This document shows positions 57,725 to 64,000 of a stretch of 64,000 nt of DNA, piece after piece. The DNA is from Nostocoides sp. F2B08. GTDB taxonomy: Bacteria; Actinomycetota; Actinomycetes; Actinomycetales; Dermatophilaceae. The notes beneath the pieces are model-generated. The model saw nothing but the letters and a program-made list of their open reading frames with translations. It had not been told where the DNA came from and searched no databases. Both the position numbers and the translations under genes were made by a program. Within the stretch, counting starts at the first letter, position 1; every line of letters starts with the position of its first letter. The stretch is taken from NCBI RefSeq assembly GCF_009184895.1, contig NZ_WESE01000003.1:434001-498000 (forward strand), written 5' to 3'.

Positions 57725-58682
57725 GATCATCGAGCCCGGACTCGGCAGCAGCATCCAGGACCTCGGCCGCCCCGGGTACTACAACGTCGGCATCCCGCCC
57801 GGTGGCGCCCTCGACCTCGCCTCGGCGCGGATCGCCAACCTCCTCGTCGGCAACGACGAGGGAGCAGCCGTCATCGAGTCGCCCTACATGGGCCCCAAGC
57901 TGCGCTTCACCGAGGACACGCTCGTCGCGGTCACCGGCGCGACGATGGAGCCGAGGCTCAACGGGGAGACGGTCCCGCAGTGGGAGGCCGTGCCGGTCAC
58001 AGCCGGCGACGAGCTCTCGTTCGGGTTCCTCGAGGCCGGCGCCCGGATCTACATCGCCGTCGCAGGTGGCTTCGACGTCCCGGAAGCACTGGGCAGCCGG
58101 TCCACCTATCCCATCGGCCGCTTCGGCGGCTTCCAGGGCCGCCCGCTCGCGGCCGGGGACGCCGTTCCCGTCGGCTCAGGGTCGGGCACGCCGGGCACGT
58201 CGGTGCCGGAGCACCTGCGGCCCTCGTGGACCCGCGAGGTCGACGTCCGGGTCGTGCTCGGCCTCTACGACTACCGCCTCGCGCCCGCCGGTCTCTCCGC
58301 GTTCCTGGACGAGAGCTGGACGCTCACCCCCGTTGCCGACCGGATGGGGTTCCGCTACACCGGCCCCACCCTGGAGTGGATCGAGCGGGAGCAGCCCTTC
58401 GGTGCCGGGTCGGACCCGTCGAACATCGTCGACGCCGGCTACCCGGTCGGCTCGATCCAGGTGCCCGGTGGAGTGGAGCCGATCATCCTGCACCGTGACG
58501 CGGTCTCCGGCGGTGGGTATGCGATGGTCGCCACCGTCATCAGCGCCGACATGGACCTCGTCGGGCAGTGCTCCCCCGGCGCCACGACCCGGTTCCGGGC
58601 GGTCTCGCTCGACAACGCGCTCGCGGCGCGGCACGAGTACCGCAGCCGCCTTCAGGAACTGCGCTCGGCTCTCGGTGCCTGA
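57714..58682 (+). CDS. pxpC: Allophanate hydrolase subunit 2-like protein (PxpC)
   Basis: A 322-residue AHS2/biotin-dependent carboxyltransferase-family protein. Features: IIEPGLGSSIQDLGRPGYYN at the start, GIPPGGALDLASARIAN, and GRFGGFQGRPLAAGD. It is the last gene of the molybdenum-hydroxylase / biotin / Pxp operon and ends 72 nt before the vapBC promoter. Together the eight genes look like one pathway: hydroxylate, carboxylate, hydrolyse. Confidence 0.88.
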   Translation: MPVEIIEPGLGSSIQDLGRPGYYNVGIPPGGALDLASARIANLLVGNDEGAAVIESPYMGPKLRFTEDTLVAVTGATMEPRLNGETVPQWEAVPVTAGDELSFGFLEAGARIYIAVAGGFDVPEALGSRSTYPIGRFGGFQGRPLAAGDAVPVGSGSGTPGTSVPEHLRPSWTREVDVRVVLGLYDYRLAPAGLSAFLDESWTLTPVADRMGFRYTGPTLEWIEREQPFGAGSDPSNIVDAGYPVGSIQVPGGVEPIILHRDAVSGGGYAMVATVISADMDLVGQCSPGATTRFRAVSLDNALAARHEYRSRLQELRSALGA

Positions 58683-58712
58683 CGGCTGACCTCCCGCCGT
58701 ACACCTGAGGCG

Positions 58713-58740
58713 ACACACTCTCTTGTGTAGCATTGTGTGC
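58713..58740 (+). promoter_or_regulatory. Operator and -10 of the vapBC operon
   Basis: ACACA-ctctct-TGTGT (58713-58728) and the direct repeat TTGTGTAGCA / TTGTGTGCA overlap a -10-like TAGCAT at 58728-58733. Transcription would start about 58740, giving a 13-nt leader with GGAGG at 58743-58747, 6 nt before the ATG at 58754. VapBC complexes usually repress at such repeats. Confidence 0.58.
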
Positions 58741-58753
58741 ATGGAGGTGTGCA

Positions 58754-58978
58754 ATGGCGACCAATCTTGCGCTGGACCCCAAGTTGCTTGAGGAGGCGCT
58801 CGCCGTGAGTGGAGCGCGCACCAAGAAAGAGGTCGTGACCATGGCGCTGCGGGAGTTCATCGCGCGTCGAGCTCAGGCTGAGATCGTGACGTCTTTCGGA
58901 ACCCTCGACTGGGATGATGCCTATGACTACAAGGAGGACAGACGCCATCGGGACCGACAGCTCGCGCAGGGCACCTGA
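58754..58978 (+). CDS. vapB: VapB-type antitoxin
   Basis: A 74-residue ribbon-helix-helix antitoxin: ATNLALDPKLLEEALAVSG (DNA-binding strand and helix), KKEVVTMALREFIARR, then an acidic toxin-binding tail (WDDAYDYKEDRR). Overlaps the toxin ATG by one base. It would neutralise VapC and repress the operon. Confidence 0.87.
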   Translation: MATNLALDPKLLEEALAVSGARTKKEVVTMALREFIARRAQAEIVTSFGTLDWDDAYDYKEDRRHRDRQLAQGT

Positions 58979-59388
58979 TGCCACTGCTGGTTGACACGAG
59001 CGTGTGGTCACTGGCGTATCGCCGCGACACTCCCCCAGATGTGCCGGAGGTCGACGTGTTGCGGCGAACGCTCACAGGGGACGGCTCGGTAGTCACCACC
59101 GGCATGATCCTGCTCGAGCTCCTGCGAGGATTCGTCCCGGCGAGAGCGCAGGAGACCATCCGCGCGGCATTCGACAGCTTGGCCTTCATCGACCCGACTC
59201 ATGAGGACTACGTCGAGGCGGCGACGGTGGCCAACTCCTGCAGCCGGGTCGGAGTGCAGCTCGGTTCTGTCGATGCCCTCATTGCCCAGCTCGCCATGGC
59301 CGGGGGCCACACACTGCTCACCACCGACAAGGACTTCCACCTCGCAAGCCGTCATATCGGGCTGCGCGTCTGGCGCCCCCCGGGCTGA
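58978..59388 (+). CDS. vapC: VapC-type PIN ribonuclease toxin
   Basis: A 136-residue PIN-domain RNase. The four acidic positions are present: LLVDTSVWSLA, MILLELLRGF, VGSVDALIAQL-type Asp (SVDALIAQLA), and LLTTDKDFHL. It is the only toxin-antitoxin module in the window with an intact toxin. Probable target is tRNA or rRNA. Confidence 0.88.
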   Translation: MPLLVDTSVWSLAYRRDTPPDVPEVDVLRRTLTGDGSVVTTGMILLELLRGFVPARAQETIRAAFDSLAFIDPTHEDYVEAATVANSCSRVGVQLGSVDALIAQLAMAGGHTLLTTDKDFHLASRHIGLRVWRPPG

Positions 59389-59511
59389 CTCACCTCCGCC
59401 GGCGTGACGCGTCTCGACGCGCGCTCGCGGCGAACATGAGGCAGGATCGCAGGATCACCCGGCCGGATGCTCCCGCAGTCGGCCGTCGCAACGGCGCGAG
59501 AGGGGTATGCG

Positions 59512-60951
59512 GTGAGCGAGTGGACGAAGACGCCATCGACCGACACGGCTGAGGACGAGCGGGGCTACTACCTCGGCAAGGTGATCCAGCTCGCGAGCGT
59601 CGCGGCGCTCGGCGGGTTCCTCTTCGGCTTCGACACGGCCGTCATCAACGGCGCGGTCGGCGCGATGCGCGAGGACTTCGGCATGAACGCCGGACTCACC
59701 GGCTTCGTCGTCAGCTCCGCGCTCCTCGGCTGTCTCGCCGGCGCCTACCTCGCCGGCCGGCTCGCCGACCGCTGGGGTCGCCTGCGGGTGATGTTCCTCG
59801 CCTCGGCGCTGTTCACGATCTCCGCGATCGGCTCCGGCCTCGCGTTCGGCCCGGTCGACATGATCCTCTGGCGCGTCATCGGCGGTCTCGGCGTGGGCGC
59901 GGCGTCGGTCATCGCCCCCGCCTATATCGCCGAGATCTCACCCGCGGCGATCCGCGGTCGGATGGGATCGCTCCAGCAGCTGGCCATCGTCATCGGCATC
60001 TTCATCGCCCTCCTCTCCGACTACGCCCTGGCGCAGGCGGCCGGCGGCTCGAACGAGCAGCTGTGGTTCGGCCTGGACGCGTGGCGGTGGATGTTCCTCG
60101 TCGAGGCGATCCCGGCCGTCGCATACGGCGTGCTCGCAGCGACCATCCCCGAGTCGCCCCGCTACCTCGTGAGCCTCGGTGAGGAAGGCCGCGCCCGGCA
60201 GATCCTCTCCTCCGTCCTCAAGGGCGGGGTCGACCTGCGCATCTCGGAGATCAAGCGGACCATCCTCCTGGACCGCAAGTCCTCCTTCTCAGACCTCAAG
60301 AAGCCCGGGGGCGGTCTGCTGCCGATCGTCTGGATCGGCATCGCGCTCTCGGTCTTCCAGCAGTTCGTCGGCATCAACGTGATCTTCTACTACTCCTCGA
60401 CGCTGTGGCAGGCGGTCGGGTTCAGCGAGGAGGACGCCCTCGCGCAGACCGTGATCACGTCGGTGACCAACATCGTCGTCACGCTCGTCGCCATCGCGCT
60501 CATCGACCACATCGGCCGACGGCGCCTCCTCATGATCGGCTCGGCAGGCATGTTCGTCAGCCTGGGTGTCATGGCGTGGGTGTTCTCCCAGGCGACGCTC
60601 GTGCCGGGCGACGACGGCCAGCTGACTCCAGTCCTCGAGGGCAGCCAAGGCCCGATCGCGCTGGTCGCGGCCAACGCCTTCGTCGTCTTCTTCGGCATGT
60701 CGTGGGGGCCGGCGGTCTGGGTGCTGCTCGGCGAGATGTTCAACAACAAGATCCGGGGCACCGCCATCGGGTTGGCTGCTGCGGCCCAGTGGGGCGCGAA
60801 CTTCCTCATCTCGACGACGTTCCCGAGCATGGCCGAGATCGGCCTGTGGTTCGCCTACGGCTTCTACACCCTCGCCGCGCTCGCCTCGTTCTTCTTCGTG
60901 CTCAAGTTCGTGCCCGAGACCAAGGGCAAGGAGCTCGAGGACATGGACTGA
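59512..60951 (+). CDS. Sugar porter (MFS) transporter
   Basis: A 479-residue 12-helix sugar/H+ symporter of the sugar porter family. Signatures: GGFLFGFDTAVINGAVGAM, GRLADRWGRLR, PESPRYLVSLG, FQQFVGINVIFYYSSTLWQ and the C-terminal PETKGKELE. GTG at 59512 has GAGAGGGG about 7 nt upstream; the ATG at 59467 would add 15 residues with no ribosome site. Substrate probably a hexose, xylose or inositol; cannot be settled from sequence. Confidence 0.92.
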   Translation: MSEWTKTPSTDTAEDERGYYLGKVIQLASVAALGGFLFGFDTAVINGAVGAMREDFGMNAGLTGFVVSSALLGCLAGAYLAGRLADRWGRLRVMFLASALFTISAIGSGLAFGPVDMILWRVIGGLGVGAASVIAPAYIAEISPAAIRGRMGSLQQLAIVIGIFIALLSDYALAQAAGGSNEQLWFGLDAWRWMFLVEAIPAVAYGVLAATIPESPRYLVSLGEEGRARQILSSVLKGGVDLRISEIKRTILLDRKSSFSDLKKPGGGLLPIVWIGIALSVFQQFVGINVIFYYSSTLWQAVGFSEEDALAQTVITSVTNIVVTLVAIALIDHIGRRRLLMIGSAGMFVSLGVMAWVFSQATLVPGDDGQLTPVLEGSQGPIALVAANAFVVFFGMSWGPAVWVLLGEMFNNKIRGTAIGLAAAAQWGANFLISTTFPSMAEIGLWFAYGFYTLAALASFFFVLKFVPETKGKELEDMD

Positions 60952-60984
60952 CCGTCGTCCCGGCCGACCGCTGGACCGCCTACC

Positions 60985-60990
60985 TACAAT
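60985..60990 (+). promoter_or_regulatory. Putative -10 box of the formate dehydrogenase genes
   Basis: TACAAT, about 40 nt before the GTG of the gamma subunit gene; GGAGG at 61019-61023 forms its ribosome site. No convincing -35 at standard spacing. Confidence 0.4.
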
Positions 60991-61029
60991 GGTGGAACGT
61001 CAGCGACGACGGGCGACTGGAGGCCGGCG

Positions 61030-61512
61030 GTGGACGACACGCATCACGCCCACGGGGTGCTGAGCCGGACCGAGTCCGTGCGAGCTCTGGCCGAGCGACA
61101 CGCCCCCGAACGTGGGCCGCTGCTGCCCATCCTTCATGACGTCGTCGCCGAGCACGGCTGCATCGCCGACGAGGACATCCCGGTCATCGCCGACGTCCTC
61201 AACCTCTCCCGCGCCGAGGTCCTGGGAGTCGTCAGCTTCTACCACGACTTCCGCCGTACTCCTCCGTCCGAGCACCAGATCCGCCTCTGCCGCGGTGAGG
61301 CGTGTCAGTCGCTCGGTGCGGAGAGCCTGTATGCGTCGGTCACCGACGCCTACGCCGACGAGGACGACATCGAGGTCGCCGAGGTGTTCTGCCTCGGCAA
61401 CTGCGCCCTCGGCCCGTCAGGCATGGTCGACGGCCGAATTCTGGGCCGCCTGACCCTCGAGCGTGTTGCCGTGTCGCTTGTCGCCCATAGCGAGACCCCG
61501 GCTCCGGGCTAG
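61030..61512 (+). CDS. NAD-dependent formate dehydrogenase gamma / NuoE-like subunit
   Basis: A 160-residue thioredoxin-fold [2Fe-2S] protein of the NuoE/FdsG family. The four cluster ligands are in LCRGEACQSLG (C-x4-C) and VFCLGNCALGP (C-x3-C). An N-terminal helical part (IADVLNLSRAEVLGVVSFYH) is typical. It transfers electrons between the Mo or W catalytic subunit and the NuoF-like subunit. GTG start with GGAGG upstream. Its partner at 62638 is 1.1 kb away, separated by toxin-antitoxin remnants. Confidence 0.9.
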   Translation: MDDTHHAHGVLSRTESVRALAERHAPERGPLLPILHDVVAEHGCIADEDIPVIADVLNLSRAEVLGVVSFYHDFRRTPPSEHQIRLCRGEACQSLGAESLYASVTDAYADEDDIEVAEVFCLGNCALGPSGMVDGRILGRLTLERVAVSLVAHSETPAPG

Positions 61513-61568
61513 AAGGCGGGACCCCCGATGTGGCCACACTCCAAGACGTTGAGGTCCGGAATGATCAC
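61509..61568 (-). pseudogene. VapC remnant of 19 codons
   Basis: A GTG at 61568 overlaps the antitoxin stop (GTGA), the usual vapBC join. The frame reads VIIPDLNVLECGHIGGPAF and stops. The first nine residues match the start of a PIN toxin (xIxPDLNVL), then homology ends. The rest of the toxin, more than 100 residues, has been deleted, and the formate dehydrogenase gene's end abuts it. Confidence 0.72.
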
Positions 61569-61813
61569 GCACCCAGCTTCTCGGTCGCGACATCGTCATC
61601 GAGCTCATCGGCGAGTTGGTTCAGTCGACCTGCATCGACGCCCGCAAGCACTTCGGCGTCGAACACCGGTGCCCTGTAGGGCCGTGGCTCACCTGGCGCG
61701 AGCGCGTGCCTCGGTGCGTCGTTGACGACTGCCTCGGTCGAGCGCTTCTCCCGGCGCGTCGCCTCCGCGACAAGCCGGGCCACATCGTCGTCCAGAGTGA
61801 GTGTGGTTCGCAT
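61565..61813 (-). CDS. VapB-like antitoxin beside the truncated toxin
   Basis: An 82-residue ribbon-helix-helix protein, MRTTLTLDDDVARLVAEATR, the common VapB/DUF2191-like start, with a Pro/Asp-rich toxin-binding tail (RLNQLADELDDD). The ATG at 61813 begins in a GCATAC word. It reads opposite to the formate dehydrogenase genes. Its toxin survives only as the first codons, so it is an orphan. Confidence 0.75.
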   Translation of the reverse strand: MRTTLTLDDDVARLVAEATRREKRSTEAVVNDAPRHALAPGEPRPYRAPVFDAEVLAGVDAGRLNQLADELDDDVATEKLGA

Positions 61814-61932
61814 ACGTACATCATGACGCGCACGCCACGAGACCTCCAGGTACTGCACCCGGACGGCCGATCCTTGGGCGGCTTACCCTGTAACCTGCCC
61901 GCGGATTCTCGTGTCCGACCGGGCTCCTGACA

Positions 61933-61957
61933 CACGGATCGGTACCCTTGATCCGTG
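61933..61957 (+). promoter_or_regulatory. Palindrome and -10 at the MNT gene start
   Basis: CACGGATC and GATCCGTG, 8-bp arms with a 9-nt loop, whose centre holds TACCCT (61943-61948), 6 nt before the GTG at 61955. The right arm includes that GTG. A regulator bound here would block a leaderless transcript. The -10 word is shared with the orphan Phd gene. Confidence 0.6.
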
Positions 61958-62287
61958 AACGGGACCGAGACACATTCCCTCGTTGAGCCGCTGCGCGGTC
62001 CGACAGGGCGACTGGTCCTCATGCATCGAGAGACCCTACGGCGCATGTTGCGCGAACATGGCGTGCGCAACCCCCGCCTATTCGGCAGCGTTGCCCGTGG
62101 CGTTGACCACGAGGGAAGCGATGTCGACCTTCTGGTCGACCTTCCGGATGGGATGAGCCTGTTCGGCGTCTTGAGGCTGCAGGAGGATCTGGAGTCGGTG
62201 CTGGGGGTGGCAGTCGATCTTGTTCCCGAGGCTGGACTGCGGGACAGCGTGCGTCGGGACGTTCAGAGGGACTTGATCCCCCTGTGA
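61955..62287 (+). CDS. MNT-type nucleotidyltransferase antitoxin
   Basis: A 110-residue minimal nucleotidyltransferase: LFGSVARG, then GSDVDLLVDLPDG (the GSx10DxD catalytic motif). In MNT-HEPN modules this protein AMPylates or otherwise silences the HEPN RNase. The GTG at 61955 follows a shared leaderless-type promoter; the ATG at 62021 would give 88 residues and begins nearer the domain. GTGA overlap with the HEPN frame. Confidence 0.82.
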   Translation: MNGTETHSLVEPLRGPTGRLVLMHRETLRRMLREHGVRNPRLFGSVARGVDHEGSDVDLLVDLPDGMSLFGVLRLQEDLESVLGVAVDLVPEAGLRDSVRRDVQRDLIPL

Positions 62288-62493
62288 GTCGACACGATGG
62301 GGATCGTCTCGACGACATCACGGCGGCTATTCACGCCATTCGCACGCACACCGAGCGAGGGCCGGTATCTGACGCCCTCGTCAGGGACGCGGTGCGCATT
62401 CGGCTCCTGGAGATCGGCGAGGCAGTCAAGGCCCTCGATGCTGAGCTGACCGTCTCAGAGCCGGAGATCCCCTGGCGGCAGTTGACCGCATGA
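62284..62493 (+). pseudogene. Truncated HEPN toxin
   Basis: A 69-residue frame with the N-terminal part of a HEPN/DUF86 toxin (RLDDITAAIHAIRTHTERG, then VRDAVRIRLLEIGEAVKAL). It stops after IPWRQLTA, exactly before the region where family members carry the RNase motif R-x4-6-H. Sequence beyond the stop does not resume the domain in any frame, so this is a deletion and not a point change. The toxin should be inactive. Confidence 0.75.
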
Positions 62494-62593
62494 AAGCGAG
62501 TCTGCAGCGCCCGTCAGAGACGTACGAGGGCTGACCGAGACAGGGGCACCACCTCCTGATCCTTGCTCATCGGCATCTCAGACGGAGACTTCC

Positions 62594-62599
62594 TACACT
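62594..62599 (+). promoter_or_regulatory. Putative -10 box of the NuoF-like gene
   Basis: TACACT, about 38 nt before the ATG at 62638, with AGGAG at 62629-62633 as ribosome site. It would let the beta subunit be expressed independently of the gamma subunit after insertion of the intervening module. Confidence 0.35.
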
Positions 62600-62637
62600 T
62601 GAACGACAGTCACCGACGACGAGGCGCAGGAGCGGCG

Positions 62638-64000
62638 ATGGAGCACAGCTCGACGGGAACCGTCTGGGTGCCGTGTGATGCCGCCGCCGTGTCGGTCGGG
62701 GCGGACGACGTCGCCACAGCCCTCGCGCAGACCGGGGTCACGGTTCGCCGCAACGGCTCGCGCGGCATGCTGTGGCTCGAGCCATTGGTCGAGGTCGAGC
62801 AGGTCGCCCAGGACGGTACCACGCGGCGGGTCGGATATCCGAACGTCACGCGCGACCAGGTCCACGCGATCCTCGACGGCTCGGCCGAGTCGATCAGCGT
62901 CGTCGACCAGCACGAGTGGCTCACCCGCCAGAACCGCGTCACGTTCGCCCGCGTCGGGATCATCGAGCCGACCGACATCGCCGCATACGAGCAGCAGGGT
63001 GGCTTCGCCGGCCTGCGGCGGACGCTGTCCCTCGACCCGGCGGCGGTGGTCGAGGAGGTCACCGCGAGCGGCCTGCGCGGGCGCGGCGGCGCGGGCTTCC
63101 CCACCGGGGTGAAGTGGGAGACCGTGCGCACCGCGGCCGCCGACCTGAAGTTCGTCTGCTGCAACGCCGACGAGGGCGACAGCGGCACCTTCGCCGACCG
63201 GATGCTCATCGAGGGCGATCCCTTCACGCTCATCGAGGGCATGACGATCGCGGCGTATGCGGTCGGCGCCTCAGAGGGGTACGTCTACCTGCGCAGCGAG
63301 TACCCCCACGCGATCGCCACCCTCCGTCGCGCGATCGACATCGCCTACGCGCACGGATGGCTCGGCGAGCGCATCCAGGGCAGCGACCTCTCCTTCGACC
63401 TGCACGTCCGAGTCGGCGCCGGCGCCTACATCTGCGGCGAGGAGACCTCGATGCTCGAGAGCCTCGAAGGTCGCCGCGGCGAGGTCCGGGCCAAGCCGCC
63501 GATCCCCGCGCTGTCCGGCCTGTTCGGCCGGCCGACGGTCGTCAACAACGTCATCTCGCTCGCTACGGTGCCGATGATCCTCGCCGACGGAGGCGAGGCG
63601 TATGCGTCGCTCGGGGTCGGACGCTCGCGCGGCACCTCCGTCTTCCAGCTGGCGGGCAACGTCGAGCGGGGCGGGATCGTCGAGCTGGAGTTCGGCGGCA
63701 CGATCCGCGAGCTCGTGGAGGACTTCGGCGGCGGGACGCTGTCCGGTCGGCCAGTCAAGGCGGTCCAGATCGGGGGACCGCTCGGCGCATACATCCCCGC
63801 CGAGCAGTTCGACCTGGCCCTGGACTACGAGACCCTCGCGGCGGCGGACGCGATGATCGGGCACGGCGGGGTCGTCGTCTTCGACGACACGATGGACGCC
63901 GCGCGGATGGCCCGGTTCGCGATGGAGTTCTGCGCCAAGGAGTCGTGCGGCAAATGCACCCCGTGCCGGATCGGCTCGACGCGCGGCGTCGAGGTCATCG
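62638..64000 (+). CDS. NAD-dependent formate dehydrogenase beta / NuoF-like subunit (partial)
   Basis: At least 454 codons, open to the window end. The N-terminal ~115 residues form a thioredoxin-like domain found in FdsB/HoxF-type proteins. The NuoF core follows: GLRGRGGAGFPTGVKWE (FMN/NAD site), CNADEGDSGTFADR, GAYICGEETSMLESLEG, and the [4Fe-4S] motif ESCGKCTPCRIGSTRG near the end of the visible part. It passes electrons to NAD+ in a soluble formate dehydrogenase; the catalytic alpha subunit should follow beyond the window. Two of three expected subunits are therefore seen. Confidence 0.92.
   Translation, partial: MEHSSTGTVWVPCDAAAVSVGADDVATALAQTGVTVRRNGSRGMLWLEPLVEVEQVAQDGTTRRVGYPNVTRDQVHAILDGSAESISVVDQHEWLTRQNRVTFARVGIIEPTDIAAYEQQGGFAGLRRTLSLDPAAVVEEVTASGLRGRGGAGFPTGVKWETVRTAAADLKFVCCNADEGDSGTFADRMLIEGDPFTLIEGMTIAAYAVGASEGYVYLRSEYPHAIATLRRAIDIAYAHGWLGERIQGSDLSFDLHVRVGAGAYICGEETSMLESLEGRRGEVRAKPPIPALSGLFGRPTVVNNVISLATVPMILADGGEAYASLGVGRSRGTSVFQLAGNVERGGIVELEFGGTIRELVEDFGGGTLSGRPVKAVQIGGPLGAYIPAEQFDLALDYETLAAADAMIGHGGVVVFDDTMDAARMARFAMEFCAKESCGKCTPCRIGSTRGVEVI

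Overview
The window is about 70% GC, almost gap-free, with GTG starts and many 1-4 nt gene overlaps, which indicates an actinobacterium. A conserved actinobacterial chromosomal backbone can be followed through it: clgR-cinA-pgsA-rimO, then ftsK-rnj-dapA-thyA-folA, then dapB, then pnp-rpsO. A fused rmlC-rmlD gene, ANTAR and Tat proteins, and this gene order suggest Micrococcales, probably the Intrasporangiaceae/Dermatophilaceae. That placement is inference, since no rRNA gene is present.

Accessory blocks sit between the backbone segments. (1) 6.3-16.9 kb is one plus-strand run: a PelF-like GT4 glycosyltransferase, a ~12-TM membrane protein, a sugar nucleotidyltransferase, two extended SDR epimerases, a UDP-ManNAc-dehydrogenase-like enzyme, a large secreted deacetylase resembling fungal Agd3 (CE18) and a secreted GH114 endo-galactosaminidase-like protein. 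Together these look like a locus for a secreted, partly deacetylated galactosamine-type exopolysaccharide, combining features of bacterial Pel and the fungal galactosaminogalactan cluster. This is the most interesting system in the window. (2) 25-36 kb holds a SatD-like autoregulated pair, a toxin-antitoxin pair with a nonsense-mutated toxin, an M23 peptidase with its ArsR-like regulator, the phenylacetyl-CoA epoxidase operon paaABCDE, azlCD and a secreted ScyD/ScyE-like protein. (3) 36.4-47 kb contains dTDP-rhamnose synthesis (rfbA, rfbB, rmlCD fusion), a two-domain rhamnan-type glycosyltransferase, an enoyl-CoA hydratase whose 3' end is duplicated around a small Tat-secreted protein, two SMP-30-like proteins flanking dapB, and a GT2 glycosyltransferase. 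(4) 50.2-58.7 kb is a tight operon joining a three-subunit molybdenum hydroxylase to a LamB/YcsF protein, biotin carrier, biotin carboxylase and the two allophanate-hydrolase-like 5-oxoprolinase subunits. It is plausibly a pathway in which an N-heterocycle is hydroxylated to a lactam and then opened in a biotin-dependent step. (5) 58.7-64 kb has an intact vapBC, a sugar MFS transporter, and the gamma and beta subunits of an NAD-linked formate dehydrogenase separated by decayed toxin-antitoxin modules. The last gene runs off the window.

Three patterns run across the window. A 43-nt palindromic element recurs at three gene 3' ends and supplies stop codons to convergent genes. The hexamer GTATGC/GCATAC appears about 60 times, several-fold above what composition predicts, and in three genes it coincides with the rare codon ATA. 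Several regulators and antitoxins appear leaderless, with operators lying over the -10 box. Toxin genes are repeatedly broken while their antitoxins stay open. No tRNA, rRNA, CRISPR array or insertion sequence was found.
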